A stretch of DNA of 64,000 nucleotides, taken from Nephrocerus scutellatus. Its lineage: Eukaryota > Arthropoda > Insecta > Diptera > Pipunculidae. The DNA is taken from NCBI GenBank assembly GCA_947095585.1, contig OX352764.1:8355001-8419000 (forward strand), in the 5' to 3' direction. Positions 1 through 11,800 of this stretch are shown one piece after another; position 1 is the stretch's first letter, and each line of letters opens with the position of its first letter. The notes under the pieces were generated by a model. It did not search any database, was not told where the DNA came from, and worked only from the letters and a program-made list of their open reading frames with translations. The translations under genes and the position numbers were made by a program.

Positions 1-378
1 TAATTATAACAGTTTTGGAGTGATCAAGCCTTGTGGCCCGAGGCAAAAGAGTATAGAGATTTTAAGAGGAGCGAAGTAGACAAAAATTTGTATACAAAAA
101 TTAATGGGTTCCGCAATTGAAATGGGCTGTACATTCAGCTGTGTAAGTGCATTCTTAAATTGTGTTTTGTATCATATTATGTATATAAAAAACTGGTTAC
201 GCACTCACACTGCTTCACAGCTTAACTCAACTCAATAGAAAGCACTTTAGTAGTACATACTTCGTACGCCATTGTGTTCTATTCGCAGCAGCCGTGCGCT
301 GTGACTGCTATGTTTTCAACACCAAATGGCGAATTTCACCATAAAATCGAATCTCCGATTAGAGAATTCACAAGAAAT

Positions 379-530
379 TTTAAATTCTCTATAATTACTT
401 CGCGTGCACGGTTGTCTGTGGCTGGGTGGGTGGCTGGTGGAATCTTGCGATAAATTTTTAACGCACTTCCTAAAGCCCGATTTTCCTGAAATTGTACACA
501 TGTGTATTGAAATACTTTCTATTAAAATTT
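379..530 (+). repeat. Dispersed repeat resembling DINE-1/mini-me (Helitron-like), copy 1
   Basis: The order of blocks is: a segment close to TTAAATTCTCTATAATTA, then TTCGCGTGCACG, a short GGCTG/GTCTG-type simple-sequence core, GGAATCTTGCGAT, CACTTCC..GCCCGATTTT, then AATACTTTCTATTAAAATTT. The same order recurs at 62693-62852 (+), at 33653-33832 (reverse) and in part at 22506-22600. Conserved flanks around a tetranucleotide microsatellite are known from dipteran mini-me/DINE-1 elements; the assignment rests on that layout and not on a database match. Confidence 0.6.
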
Positions 531-1599
531 AATATTTCACCAATTGGTGAAAACATAACAATGAAAAACTTAACACTTAAGAAGGATTTGACAAAAAAAA
601 AATCTGCTCGTTATTTTGATAAATCTTAGGTACTTAAGTTTGAAGAAATACAGAATGAAGTTCGCAACATTTCGAAATTTGTCATTTGGAAACAAAAAGC
701 AGATACAAATGCTTATGCATGCAAAAGTTCATTAAAACCATTTGTTGTAATTTGGGATACAACAATCAGGCATTTCGTCAGACGACCTTCCAAAGTCCCT
801 CATATAAAAGTTATAGACCTACAAAAGTCTCATATGTTGCTGCTAGTTCCAAATTTAAATATATACAAGAATTCTTAACGCTAACTTGAAGAGTAGCATA
901 ATGAGTTAGTATTTTTTTCCTTTTGTATGCGGATAAAAAACACTTGTAGAAAATGTGAAAACTAAAGGAGAAATTGCAAAATTCAAATGCATTTGTTACA
1001 CAATGTAATTCATATATGAAAGTATATGATTTTTTTTGGGCAACGTTGGGTCGTTGGGTGACTGGGTTGTGGTTTCTTGTAAGTGTAATACAAGTGCTCA
1101 GTTTCCTATTACCTGAAAAATTAATTCTCTTGTTTGGAAAATTATTACATTCATTTCAAGCCTGTTCTTCTATCATCGAATGTGTGTCTACTGGTGTCAA
1201 GACGACCTTTGAAGTGTGAATTGAAGCTGTGTACATATCTATCTGAACATTTATCGATTCCGTGATATAACACAAGAAGAAGATGGGATATATTTTACAA
1301 AAACATCATTGACCTCATTTATCATCTATACATATAAAAGTGTATGTATGCAGGTATGTTTGTATTTATGTTTCCTATAGACGGCCAAACTCTTCTCCCG
1401 GTAGCGCTCAAACTTTGCGTATGGGTTTTGTACCATAATTAGCAGTTAATAAGCATTTTGGTCAGACTCATGGGCAAAGGTATCACCATACGACTTGTTT
1501 TTATGAACTTTTCAGAATTTTTAATTCGTAGCGTACCTGTTTGGTATTTACGGAAAACTAAAACCACCATAAAAAACAAAATTTTAGGCTTTAGGAAAC

Positions 1600-2690
1600 A
1601 TTGCTGCATTACTACAACAGCCTTAACGGAGCGGTCTAAACGACCGTCGTCCGCACTGGGACACTGCTGTCCTGGCACTCGATCTGTCCAAGGTTTTTAC
1701 GCTAGCACAGTTGACCACTCCATCCTTTTACGGGTTATACTGAGTTCCACTCTCCCCGACTCCATTAAAAGGTTCCCCTCAGCATATACAAATGGCAGGA
1801 GCGAATATGTAGAATTCAGAAATTCCTGCTCAAACCATCAGAAACTCAAGATGAGAGTCCCACAAGGAGAGATTCTCTCTTCCTTCCTGGTTTATATGTA
1901 TGTCTCGATGCTCCCCACTACACCTATTGGCGTTAAATCGATAACTTACGCCCTGTTGTTGCCTCCGGTGTAGATGTAAACAAGGTTACAAAAAGGATAA
2001 ACCTGACAGAGCTATCCGAATTCTTCAAAAAAAAATGGAGGTGTGGCCACAACACGACTTTCTTTTACGGCAGGACCGGAATCTTCAGTAAATGTATATT
2101 AAATTGTTTTTTATTTTTTATTTAATTTTTATTATTTTATTTTTTTATTTTTTTTATTTATTTTTTTCTATTTTTTACTATGTCAAAGATAGTAAAAGAA
2201 AACTTCACTCCTCCTCATCTGCTACGCTGTTCACCTCTTGGACCAAAGAAGTCAGGCTTGACACACTTGAAATTCCCATCAACAATAAAATTATCCCTAC
2301 ATTAAATAACCCCAAAATATTAGGAGTCATATATGACAATCTCCTTAACCTTACCATCTGTAGGCCATTGGCATTTCCCCATCTGGACGTCATTTTAAAG
2401 AGACACACAATGAACAAGTCGAGACAAAATCCCAGCCCTTCGCAGCGCAACTGAGTGCCACTCCATAAGCAACCCCGATCATCTTGCATGACAAAACGTC
2501 CATGCTCTCCTCCAGGAAACATAATGAACTGTTGTCAAAACAGTTTTTGCTAGCCATAAATAATAGTGAAAAAACTCTGCCTAAGAAAACCTGGACAACC
2601 CTGACACAACTCCGAACGGTTTGGTGTCATATACTTCAGAGTTATAAAGCTCGTATTATCCCTGACATTTGGCCCTACTATTACTAAGGC
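1600..2690 (+). mobile_element. Degraded Jockey-like LINE, reverse transcriptase part
   Basis: Translated in shifting frames this stretch reads as a non-LTR reverse transcriptase: VDHSILLR near 1708-1735, YVEFRNSCS near 1808-1835, a VPQG motif near 1858-1870, then ATLFTSWTKEVRLDT near 2222-2266, NPKILGVIYDNLL near 2309-2347, and HNELLSKQFLLA near 2519-2556. This is the order seen in Jockey-clade elements of flies. The frame is broken repeatedly, the FADD/YADD catalytic site is damaged, and a T-rich block interrupts it at about 2096-2176. It is a dead copy. The 5' boundary is uncertain. Confidence 0.8.
2096..2176. repeat. T-rich low-complexity block inside LINE relic
   Basis: About 80 bases made of runs of T interrupted by single A, in the pattern TTTTTA/TTTTA. 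It separates two otherwise adjacent pieces of the reverse transcriptase, so it is an expansion or small insertion that arose after the LINE landed. Confidence 0.75.
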
Positions 2691-3439
2691 ACCCATACAA
2701 CTAACCTCTTATTTCTCTGCTTCCATTACCGCACGAATTTGGTCGTTACAGACCTGTGGTCAGACCCTATCGGTGTTGCCTTTTTTCTTGGCCTGCCGAC
2801 AAAACTCGAAACTATACACCATCTTTAGTTCATCTAATTAGTATAAGGAACTTTTATTTCCTACTTGCTTTGTTTGCCTTAAACCTATAGTTAATTTAAG
2901 TAAGCTGTCAAATTTAATAGGTATATTGGTACTGTTAGTACTTAATATATCATATCATACCTGGAGGCTGGAGGTGCTACAAAAACAACAAAAAACGAAC
3001 GGGATCTCTGGGTCACTGGACAACCTACACATTTTTTTTTACACAATAAGAAGTGCTCCTAATTGCATGTAGTTGCGAAGTTGCTGGTAGCTAAGTGCCC
3101 CTGAAGCTGTTCACCTAGTATTTTATAATAGTCGTAGACCCGCTCTATTTTGTTACATATCAACTAAAAAACACGCAACAATGTAATTAATAAACAAACG
3201 AATTGCAGGGCAGCGTATTTACATCAACTCTATACATGCCAGATGCCATGAGAGAGAAACGGAGTCATCATTATTCAATATGCATGCATTCATGAATGCA
3301 CATAGAAGAACATTGAGCCAAGGTTGCCGCTTCACAGCAATGTAAAAACATTTAACATTTGCTTACACGCCCATAATTTTATAATGATGATTATTGTGGG
3401 AATCTTTATCCGCATTTGTCTAATACAGGGTCATCCATT

Positions 3440-4260
3440 TTGTGGTTTCAAAAGTTAACGTAAATAAAAGACATAAAATTAAATCTCGGTCATAACTTAA
3501 CGAATTTTGGCTTTTAAATTTAAGGATTATCCACAGTATTTCGAAAAGTCTTTCAAAAAAGTCCAATGGCGTCAAATCACATGATCTTGGCGGCCAGTTA
3601 ACCTCGCCGAAACATGAAATTACGCGTTCTGGAAAATTTTCAAGAAATGAAGGCAAAATTGGACTGGTTGTGTAGCTTGTTGTACTCACATATCGTACAA
3701 ATCGAAATCTTTAATCGCAGGCCAAAAAAGTCCACATCGAATCGCATTGATGGTAACTGTCACCCCTCATGTCATGGTTTTCGAAAAAATACGGTCCGAT
3801 GACACCTCCAGCCCATTTTGAGCATCATACGGTAACTTTTTGTGGGTGAAACGGCCTCTCTTCAATTATTTAAGGATTTGTAAAGTCCCAAATGCGAAAA
3901 TTTTGCTTGTTTACGTTCATACAAAGTAATAAAAAGCTGAAAAATTTTTTTTTTTGAAAAATCGTCCTTTACAGGCTGTTGCTCCAGCATCCATTGGGTG
4001 TATCTCCTGTATTGTGAATGGTCATCAGGCTTTAGTTGTTGCGTGAACTGGACTTAATCGGAATGGAGGTGTAAATCAAGATGCAAAATACGCCAAATGA
4101 GCCGTAAGACAGGCTCAATTACTGAGAACGTTGGTAAATTGCAAATTCGATTCTTCATCCACACTTTCGCTCAGAGCAGCTTATTCGAATTTCTTCACTA
4201 GGACGATGATGAGTTTCATAATCTCCCCTTAAAGCGCGAAAAGTGGCCACGCATGATTAT
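3440..4260 (-). mobile_element. Mariner/Tc1-type transposase relic
   Basis: On the minus strand, broken frames give NWPPRSCDLTPLDFF (about 3550-3600), the typical C-terminal region of mariner-like transposases around the third catalytic Asp. Further 5' (higher coordinates) lies a segment resembling GPYFFEN..RG..TVNG and DLYDMW (about 3690-3800), the usual preceding stretch. Frameshifts and stops are frequent and no terminal inverted repeats were found. The family seems related to the relics at 44760-45260 and 63394-63720. Confidence 0.7.
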
Positions 4261-4450
4261 TCAACTTTGTAATAGGTTTTAACAATTCTAACGCGTTTTT
4301 CGATGCTTCAGCGATCCATTTTCATAAATGTCAGGCAATCCTCTAATAACATAATTGCATAATTGTTTGTTTGTCTGTATTGATATAACGCTTTTATGTC
4401 GCCTCATTCGGCCTAAACCACTATATGTATCGAAGAATTATTTACACTAT

Positions 4451-4820
4451 ATGGTCGTTTGGTGCTCCGATAAGTTTAAGTTTTTTTTTTGACCCGTAAG
4501 GTGGCGCTGGAGTCGAGATGTTTACGAAAATGTGTGTTTATGGTTGGATTTGGTTCATATTCACACCATATGATCGTTTGGTGCTCGGATAAGTGTAATT
4601 TTTTTTTACCCGTAAGGTGGCGCTGGAGTCGAGATGTTTACGAAAATTTGTGTTTATGATTGGATTTGGTTCATATGCACATCATATGATCGTTTGGTGC
4701 TCCGATACGTTTAGGTTTTTTTTGACTCGTTAGGTGGCGCTGAAGTCGATATATTTCCGAAAATTTTCGTTTATGGTTGGATTTGGTTTAAATTCACACC
4801 AGATGTTCGTTTGGTGGTCC
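4451..4820. repeat. Three-copy tandem repeat, unit about 116-119 bp
   Basis: Units begin at about 4451, 4570, 4686 and (truncated) 4803. Each has CGTTTGGTGCTC, a T-run, CCCGTAAGGTGGCGCTG, GAGTCGAGATGTTTACGAAA and GGTTGGATTTGGTT in the same order. Copies differ by substitutions and T-run length, so the array is not very recent. The unit carries no open frame. Confidence 0.9.
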
Positions 4821-6879
4821 GTAGAAAAATGGTGAAATGGTTAGGTGGTAGAAAAAAGATTCCGTAATTTTTGACGGGTTATCACCTAGACGTAATTTGT
4901 TCATTAGGGGTTCGTTTGATAACTTAAATGCTGAATCGCGCTTCTTTTTTATTGATGGCCCTGGGGGCTCAGGCATAAAATACCTTTACAACACTGATGT
5001 GCTATGTAAGAGCAAAATGGAAAAAAGTTCAAGCATTCGCCATCCCTAGGAATTGCGTGGTGGTACGCTTAGGTCATGGTATCTTAACAAACGATTTTGA
5101 CGATGAACTTTAAATTTTTTTAGAGTGGTAATTATATATTGGGACTCAAGTGAAAAAAAGTTAATTCCGTCATTTTTGACAGGTACTCACTAGTAGACTA
5201 ATAAAATGACAATTGCAATTACAGCTGTGTTTGACATATCAGGGATGCCAACACTATGAATTTGATACCAAAACCTTATAGTAATTAAAATTTATGTGCC
5301 ATTTTTATTTCTGGTATTGTAAATGGGAATGAAGGTATTTGGATATTTTAGTTTCGTTATGTATTTGTAAAATATAAAACTTTATATATCTCGCAGTTCA
5401 TGAAATATATTTTATGAAAGTTCATATCAACCAACGCTCAAGAAGTTGTCTTCATATTGACTGGCGAATATTTACCAAAAAAATCTCCATTTTGTTAAAG
5501 ATTACTAAAGCTTGGACATTCTGGTCTACACCAACCCTTCAGATAAGGCTTAGCCCATCCTACTGTTGTGTTGTATAAATCATTATACAATCAACTTTTC
5601 GAACAGCTTCTCCTCGCTTATACCTCCCGCTACCAAGAGACTTTAATTTTTCTTCTGCGATAGCCAGTATCTGGTTGGACTTGTAGAGTGGGTGCATTTA
5701 TATCAAATTTGCAGAAATAAGATTCCTCTTAATGTCAGTTTGAAGATGCGCAGGCGATTCAACCCTCTTGTATAGAAATTGATTTGAAATCTTTACTTAG
5801 CTTATTATATTGATCATAGACAACCCGTTAACATAGTCCTGCCAGTTAATTTGTGATGCTGATGTCTCTCTATATTTAAATTCCGAAATTCGATCAATAA
5901 ATTAAATTAAATAAATACTGCAGATTGACGTCATCCGTTTTTATATTTTCGGGTCCCAGTCTGCAATCATCTGTGGTAAGGTGTATTTCAATAAATTCGT
6001 GTCCAGTTGACTTTTCAACGTTTTCATTATACCAATATAGTTATAGCCATTATATCTGTTACGATGATTATAAACGAACGAAGGCGAAATACATAATTCC
6101 TCTTTCTGAATTTTTCTCTGCATTGTTTGATTATTCTAATTTGTATGTTTTGTATTAACAGTGCAAGTGGAATGAAGAAAGGAAAGCACAATTTGTATTC
6201 TAGGCAACGGGGATATAAATAAAATGTAATGTAATTTCCTGTTTTACTTTCTGTGCGAACAGATGACGCAATAGATGCATAGACAACTACAAGTATGTAT
6301 ATTACACTTGAAACATTGTGCATTGTGTAGGCGCTTTCCCATTTTATTTTCTTGGCACTTCATTATGCAATCCGTTGTGATAAAAAAAACTAAACAATTA
6401 TCACAATTCACATGCATGCGTGTACGCTTAACTCGCTGATTAATGGAGAATTGGAACACCTAAACATGTGAACACTTGAACAGAATTGCTGCCCTGCTTA
6501 CTTGTACCTAAGCGATGATTGCTTGTTCTGAGAATATTTCAGCTCAAGCTAGTGTGACCAGATATACCCCATTTTGAATAATAAACCTTCGAAATACCAC
6601 TATTTGAAATATATAATAAGGGGTATGAAAAATACCCCAAATCGTATTAAATACTTTGATTGGCATAAACGAATTCAAATAATAATGGTGAACTTTATGA
6701 GTTCGCCAGTGCAGCGAATTGTAATTCAAAACTTCCTAAATTACGAAATTATGTGGGAACCGAAAATATGGAGAAATCACATGGTATCGGATATGTAACC
6801 TATATAAGTGCTAGATCTTTCTGGGCGCTTCGTTACCCGCACACATGAACGCCCGCATTCCTCTTAACACCGTGGAAGG

Positions 6880-7050
6880 GGGAGGGGAGTCTACTATAGC
6901 CTATAATCCTTCCCCACCTGCTAATAATATACGTCCCAAATTTCATAAAAGTCGGTTTGTACATGTGACTGATATACACATTTCACTCTTTACCCTTCCC
7001 AGGGAAGATATTTTGGTTGATAAATGTGAGTTTCCATAAATAACAACCGC
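6880..7050 (+). repeat. Helitron-like dispersed repeat, distal part
   Basis: The sequence CTATAGCCTATAATCCTTCC, followed by CACCTGCTAATAAT and a TTTCATAAAAGTCGGTTTGTA block, recurs at 28385-28490 in the same order, ending with CCATAAATAACAAC in both. The CTATAGCCT..AACCTTCC signature is reminiscent of DINE-1/INE-1 Helitron-type elements of flies; that family name is recalled and not searched. Confidence 0.55.
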
Positions 7051-7075
7051 TCATAATTTCAGTTTAATTTATACA

Positions 7076-7213
7076 CAGGGGTGTCCAAAAAGATGTACCA
7101 TATGGGTGGTAACATATTTTTGGACACTCCTGTATAAGGGTGCAAACTCACTTAAGCGTGTGCAAATAAATTATAAAAAAATATCTGTGTGGTAACATCT
7201 TTTTGGACACCAC
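7076..7213. repeat. Palindromic MITE-like hairpin with three arms
   Basis: GTGTCCAAAAAGATGTACCA (7080-7099) is followed by its near-complement TGGTAACATATTTTTGGACAC (about 7108-7128), forming a tight hairpin. A second complementary arm, GTGGTAACATCTTTTTGGAC with CACCAC after it, lies at about 7190-7213. The outer pair 7080/7210 also fits terminal inverted repeats of a small Tc1/mariner-type MITE of about 135 bp, with the inner arm a partial duplication. Confidence 0.7.
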
Positions 7214-8159
7214 GGTAGATTTAAAGTGATATATTTTTATTTACTATATTATTTTTGTTATTTTTTTTACTTTAAAATGTTTAAATTTTAATTTTAATTA
7301 AAAGCAATCTAATAAAACAATACATACACCCTATCTCAAGCTTAACTTATTGTTTTTACATTAAATAATGTCATCGTCATGAGAAAAATGCAAATTATTA
7401 CTGAGTAACCTATTCTATCAGGGGTCATCACCACTCGAATACGAATATGTAAATGCAAAACAGACAAATGACTATGTGAGAGAACGTTATTGTGAAAGCG
7501 CATATTCTCCTATTTTCAATTTTACTTTCTTTGTTTCTTTTCTTTCTTTGTTTGTAAATTAATTGAAAAATCGTGCTGTATAGGTATAGGTTACCGTTAT
7601 GCAATAATGATTTCAAGACCCCCGATTCCTTGCCAATGCCAGCAACGTTTGCATTAATTAGCAGATTGTTTAAAGTAGTAACTTGTAAATCTTGCCTTTG
7701 TGTTTAAGTACACAATTTGACACGTTTCTGTAAGTTAGGTGATAAAATTATAATGGTGTATTTCATTTGTGTTTGTGAATTTGCGCTCCATTCAAACCAT
7801 TTGGCAGTTGAAAAGCTTTAAAGTGATTCTGAGTAAGCAACTAGAACGTAATTTTTACAATGTAAAAAAAGGGTTACACAATAATTCAAATAAATCTTTA
7901 AGAAATCCAACCCAAACATCACTTTTAGGTTTTTCATTAGAATCGCCCAGTTTGGTTTTTTAATAAAACAACATTTGTTTAAAATATTGGCGATATCGAA
8001 ATATGTATATAGTAATATGTAATAGTACGTATTGTGATAAGACAGCTATATAATATTCTATAAGTCTTAAAAAAAAACTAATTTGAGTAGAAGAGAAATT
8101 AATAGAGGAACTGTTCTTTTCAAATAGCAACGTTGAAAATGTTAGACTTGTATTAGTCA

Positions 8160-8360
8160 GTTCACCCTCAAGTCCATCTTTGGACGTATAGTTAAGTTCA
8201 GTTTAACACGTATGTGGATTGCTCTGCCAAGCTCTGTCTTTCCAAATCGCTCTGATCCACGGGCATTCAAAGCACAAACTCATAGACATCTCCTTTTTTC
8301 TGCTCTTTTTCCTTAAAGCCCACGCGGTGCCAAATATATAGTCGAGCATCATAAGGTCTC
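8160..8360 (+). mobile_element. LINE 3'-end fragment
   Basis: This stretch is nearly the same as 11590-11830: CGTA.AGTTAAGTTCAGT, GTGGA.TGCTCTGCCAAGCTC, GGCATTCAAA.CACAA and CATAGACATCTCCTTTTTT, then CCTTAA.GCCCACGC.GTGCCAA. In broken frame it resembles the C-terminal end of a Jockey/CR1-like reverse transcriptase. A fourth, inverted piece reaches the window end at 63930-64000. It is a 5'-truncated insertion, the usual form of a LINE copy. Confidence 0.7.
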
Positions 8361-8454
8361 TTATACGCATTATAAAAAAAAATGTACTAAAGTTGGCTAC
8401 ATTTTACCTGGCTTTTGGAAAAAAGCGGTAGTTTTCCTCAAACTTCATGAGTAG

Positions 8455-8650
8455 AGATTATTGCGAGCCCGAAGGGCGAAGCTTATATTCAGAGGAAATG
8501 TAATTTTTTCGGCGAACGTGTGTACATTTGTACGTTTGTTTGCCGTTTCGTATATCTCGGCTTCTACCAGTCCAAATTGGATGGGACTCGTTTTAAAACG
8601 ATTGGTTAGCGCTCGGCATTAGCATTTATAGTTAGCATTTTTCACAGAAA
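8455..8650 (+). repeat. Helitron-like dispersed repeat, proximal part
   Basis: TTGCGAGCCCGAAGGGCGAA, followed by an AGGAAATGTAATTTTTTCGGC block, CGTACGTTTG-like sequence and CCAGTCCA..TGGATGGGACTCG, matches 28158-28300 block by block. At 28155-28500 the proximal and distal parts occur together, which shows that this piece and 6880-7050 belong to one element family. Confidence 0.5.
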
Positions 8651-8875
8651 TATAAACACACGATTAAGATAACTAAACAAAATTATATTTTTAATTTAAC
8701 ATCAGTACAATGTGACTTTTCGTTAATAAATTATGACATATTATATTAACTGTAATAGATCGTGCGCGTCTGTATTAGGGCTGCAAACAGTTTCAACGTT
8801 CAATGCTTTTTAAATAGAAATTAACAACAATTCAACTAATAAATTCTAATTTATTATTTCTTTTTTTATAATCAG

Positions 8876-11800
8876 GCGCGCATTGCTATGCTCCTAGGTG
8901 AAAGAAAATGCCTCGAAAGTCTCAAATCCGATCTAACACGGCGTATTAAAATGCTGGAATACGCTTTGCGGCAAGAGCGTGTGAAGTTCCATCGATTAAA
9001 ATACGGCACCGATCCGCCTCAGTTGACCGAATGGAAACCACCGAGCGACGAGTCTGGCGGCATTGGCAGTGAGGTAGCACCTGATTCCGAAGTGCCCTAC
9101 AGTTCAGTGTCGAATACTACCTGGCGCCAAGGACGCCAAATGTTGCGACAGTATCTCCAAGAGATTGGCTATACAGACAACATTATCGATGTACGTTCGA
9201 ATCGTGTCCGCTCGATGCTTGGCTTGAACAACAATTCCGAGCAGGAAGAGAATGTTAGTCCTAATATTAATGGAAATGAGAACAATAAGAGAGCTTCCGA
9301 TTCGGAGGGTAAGATTATAATTTGTGTGTAAATATGCAAATTGACAATTTCGCCTCATCTCCACATCTTTTTAGGCCGACGAACTCCGGCTAAGAAAGCC
9401 CAGCAAAATGATGCCATGATACTGGATACCGAAGCTGCAGTTATGGCTAATTTTGAATTTCTAGGACCAACCGAAATGTCCGATGACGATGAAATATCAG
9501 ACGACCTGGAAATGGTTGCTGGCGATAATGATGATACAGATGTGAAAACAGCTAAACGAAACAAAGGCAAGGATATGATCACGAACGAAGGTAAATCATC
9601 TGAGTAAAGTAAAGCTCTGCTCTTCACTGATCAACTTACCTTCCAATCAATACAATTTATCAACTTATCCATCTACAAAATACCTACTACCATAACCGCA
9701 ATTATAATTTTTAAAACATTTTTATTTGCAACTAATTGAAATGTATAGCCGCGCGCGCTTAGTAAATGCAATGCGTAATTTGACAAATTGATTAATTTCA
9801 ATTTTATAAAAACAATAGAATTTTATGCTATGCGCTACTTACTCGCTGCTTCGATGTACTACTATTTTGGTATATGTAGCTGGCAATGTACTGAAGAAGT
9901 CGCAAATTACGACGAGAAATGATTTTCTTTATTTTATTTTTTATTTTAAACATGTTTTTACTAACTGTAATGAATAAGTTTTCATTTATATTTTAACCAC
10001 CTGTTGATGCATTCTGCTAGCCTTACTATCGCATCTTTTGTTACCTAATTCTGAATTCGAAATTACCAAAAAGATCAATTTGTGACACAAAAACACATGT
10101 ATTCAAAAAAACACATGTGTTTGTAAGTCAGGGGCTCAGCGATTACAAAAAAAAATCAATTTTTGACAAAACATATGTGTGTGTATGTCAAGGGCTTAGC
10201 GGATAGAATCCATTGCGCCCGTTGCAGCTCTAGGGGGGAATGACGGAGGAGATCAAGTTTAAGGCAGGGAGTTCTGCGGTAAAAATCGAAAACGGTAAGG
10301 TTTAAGTTAACCTTTCGCAGCATACGGAAGATTGGTTCGTTAGAGCCGTACATGGTGCGGTGTGTCGGTAGATAGAAGAGAGGCGGGCGTCGTAGATTAC
10401 GATGGTTAGTGGTAAAGAAAATCGAGTTGTATAGAGACGCCTAATCGGCGGAGCCTGAGAGGAGACGATGTATGAAAAGAATGTTATCTATGTCTTTGCG
10501 TTCTTGTAGGTTTTCAAGTTTATGAGGTTAAGGCGTCTTGGTAGGGAGGCAGTATAAGATGATTGTCCCATTGGTGCACCTGGTTTCTCGCAACCATTTG
10601 TGTTGAGCATGCATATTTTTTCACACAAATGAAGGGACCTACAATTTAATGCCGGATCCGAACGGTGAATTGAGAAGCTTTCCGTGGCAAGTTATTACTT
10701 TCGGATGTTTGTCAAACTTTCGCGAGAGGTGGGACACCGTGAAAAATACTTTGGTGTTACTGGGATTCGAACCACGAACCCCCTGCTCAGAAGTCCATGC
10801 TCCTATCCACTGAGCCACGGCGGCCACGAAGGGTTGGAAAATTATTTGGACCACCGTTTGACAAAGCCAAGTGATGAGTTGGCTTTAAGAATTATTTCAT
10901 CATTATGAGAACGGAAGTTTAGTTCCGAGTCGCACAATATGCCGAGGTCACGAAAAGATTGCACGCGGGATATGGGTTGACCGTGGAGAAGGTAATGTCT
11001 GGGAGGGGGCTTGTTTCACTTACGTGATAGGGTAATAGATTGGCGATTGGATATAATTAGATCTAAGCAATTTTTGAGGCACCCGGTAGAAAAATGTTCT
11101 AGGTCTTGTTGAAGGAGATAGGAGTCTTGTGGGAAAGAAATGGGTTGAAAAATTTGGTATCGACAGCGTAAATTGAGAGGGCGGAATGTTTGATGACCCT
11201 ATCAAGATCATTTATAGTTAGAATGAAGTGAAGGGGCCTAGAAGGCTGCCTTGTGGGACTCCAGAAGTTGCCAAGAATGTAGACGATAGGACGGACCTGA
11301 AGCGAATACTATAAAGATGGTTTTCCAGATAAGAAGATATCCATTTTAACAATATGGGTTCAAATTTAAAGAGAATAAGTTGATGAGATATCTTATCAAA
11401 AGCCTTACTGAAATCAGTAGCAACAACGTTTACTTCGTTACCACTCTCTATAGCTGAAAGGGTGGAGGAGATGAATTCAACAAGATTAGTGGTGGTTGAT
11501 CTACCTTTCAGGAAGCCATGTTGTCTGGGAGAAATAAGAGACTTGCAAAAAAAAAAGAATGAATTGGACTAGAAGTAGCGAATGATCTCCTATTTTCGGA
11601 CGTACAGTTAAGTTCAGTGATTCGTTCTTCAGCCGTACAACACGTACGTGGAATGCTCTGCCAAGCTCTGTCTTTCCACATCACTATGATTCACAGGCAT
11701 TCAAAACACAAGGTCATAGACATCTCCTTTTTTTCTCCTCCTTTTCCTTAACGCCCACGCTGTGCCAAGGATATAGCCGGGCTTTGTAAGGGTGCGAACC

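Larger units (their letters stand above)
1..8875. other. No supported exon; probable Cka 5' intron or upstream DNA
   Basis: Apart from the transposon remnants listed separately I see no credible coding exon here. The first Cka exon in the window opens with a splice acceptor and lacks the N-terminal part of striatin, so the 5' exon must lie before position 1 or be too short to recognise. The stretch is therefore probably a long first intron. It is AT-rich and carries a Jockey-like relic, a mariner relic, a 117-bp tandem repeat, a palindromic MITE and Helitron-like pieces. Short open frames are scattered through it without family resemblance or coding-like composition. Confidence 0.55.

Noticed and set aside
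974..1219. Hydrophobic 81-codon frame
   Set aside because: No ATG at its start, T-rich composition explains the hydrophobic residues, and no splice or family support.
1458..1973. Plus-strand frame of 171 codons taken as a single host gene
   Set aside because: Its C-terminal two thirds are a decayed Jockey reverse transcriptase; the N-terminal part has no resemblance.
4451..4820. CRISPR-like array
   Set aside because: Units are about 117 bp and contiguous without spacers, in a eukaryotic genome.
10752..10827. tRNA gene
   Set aside because: A and B boxes are good, but the ends cannot pair as an acceptor stem and related heads recur with transposon-like bodies, so it is a SINE head.
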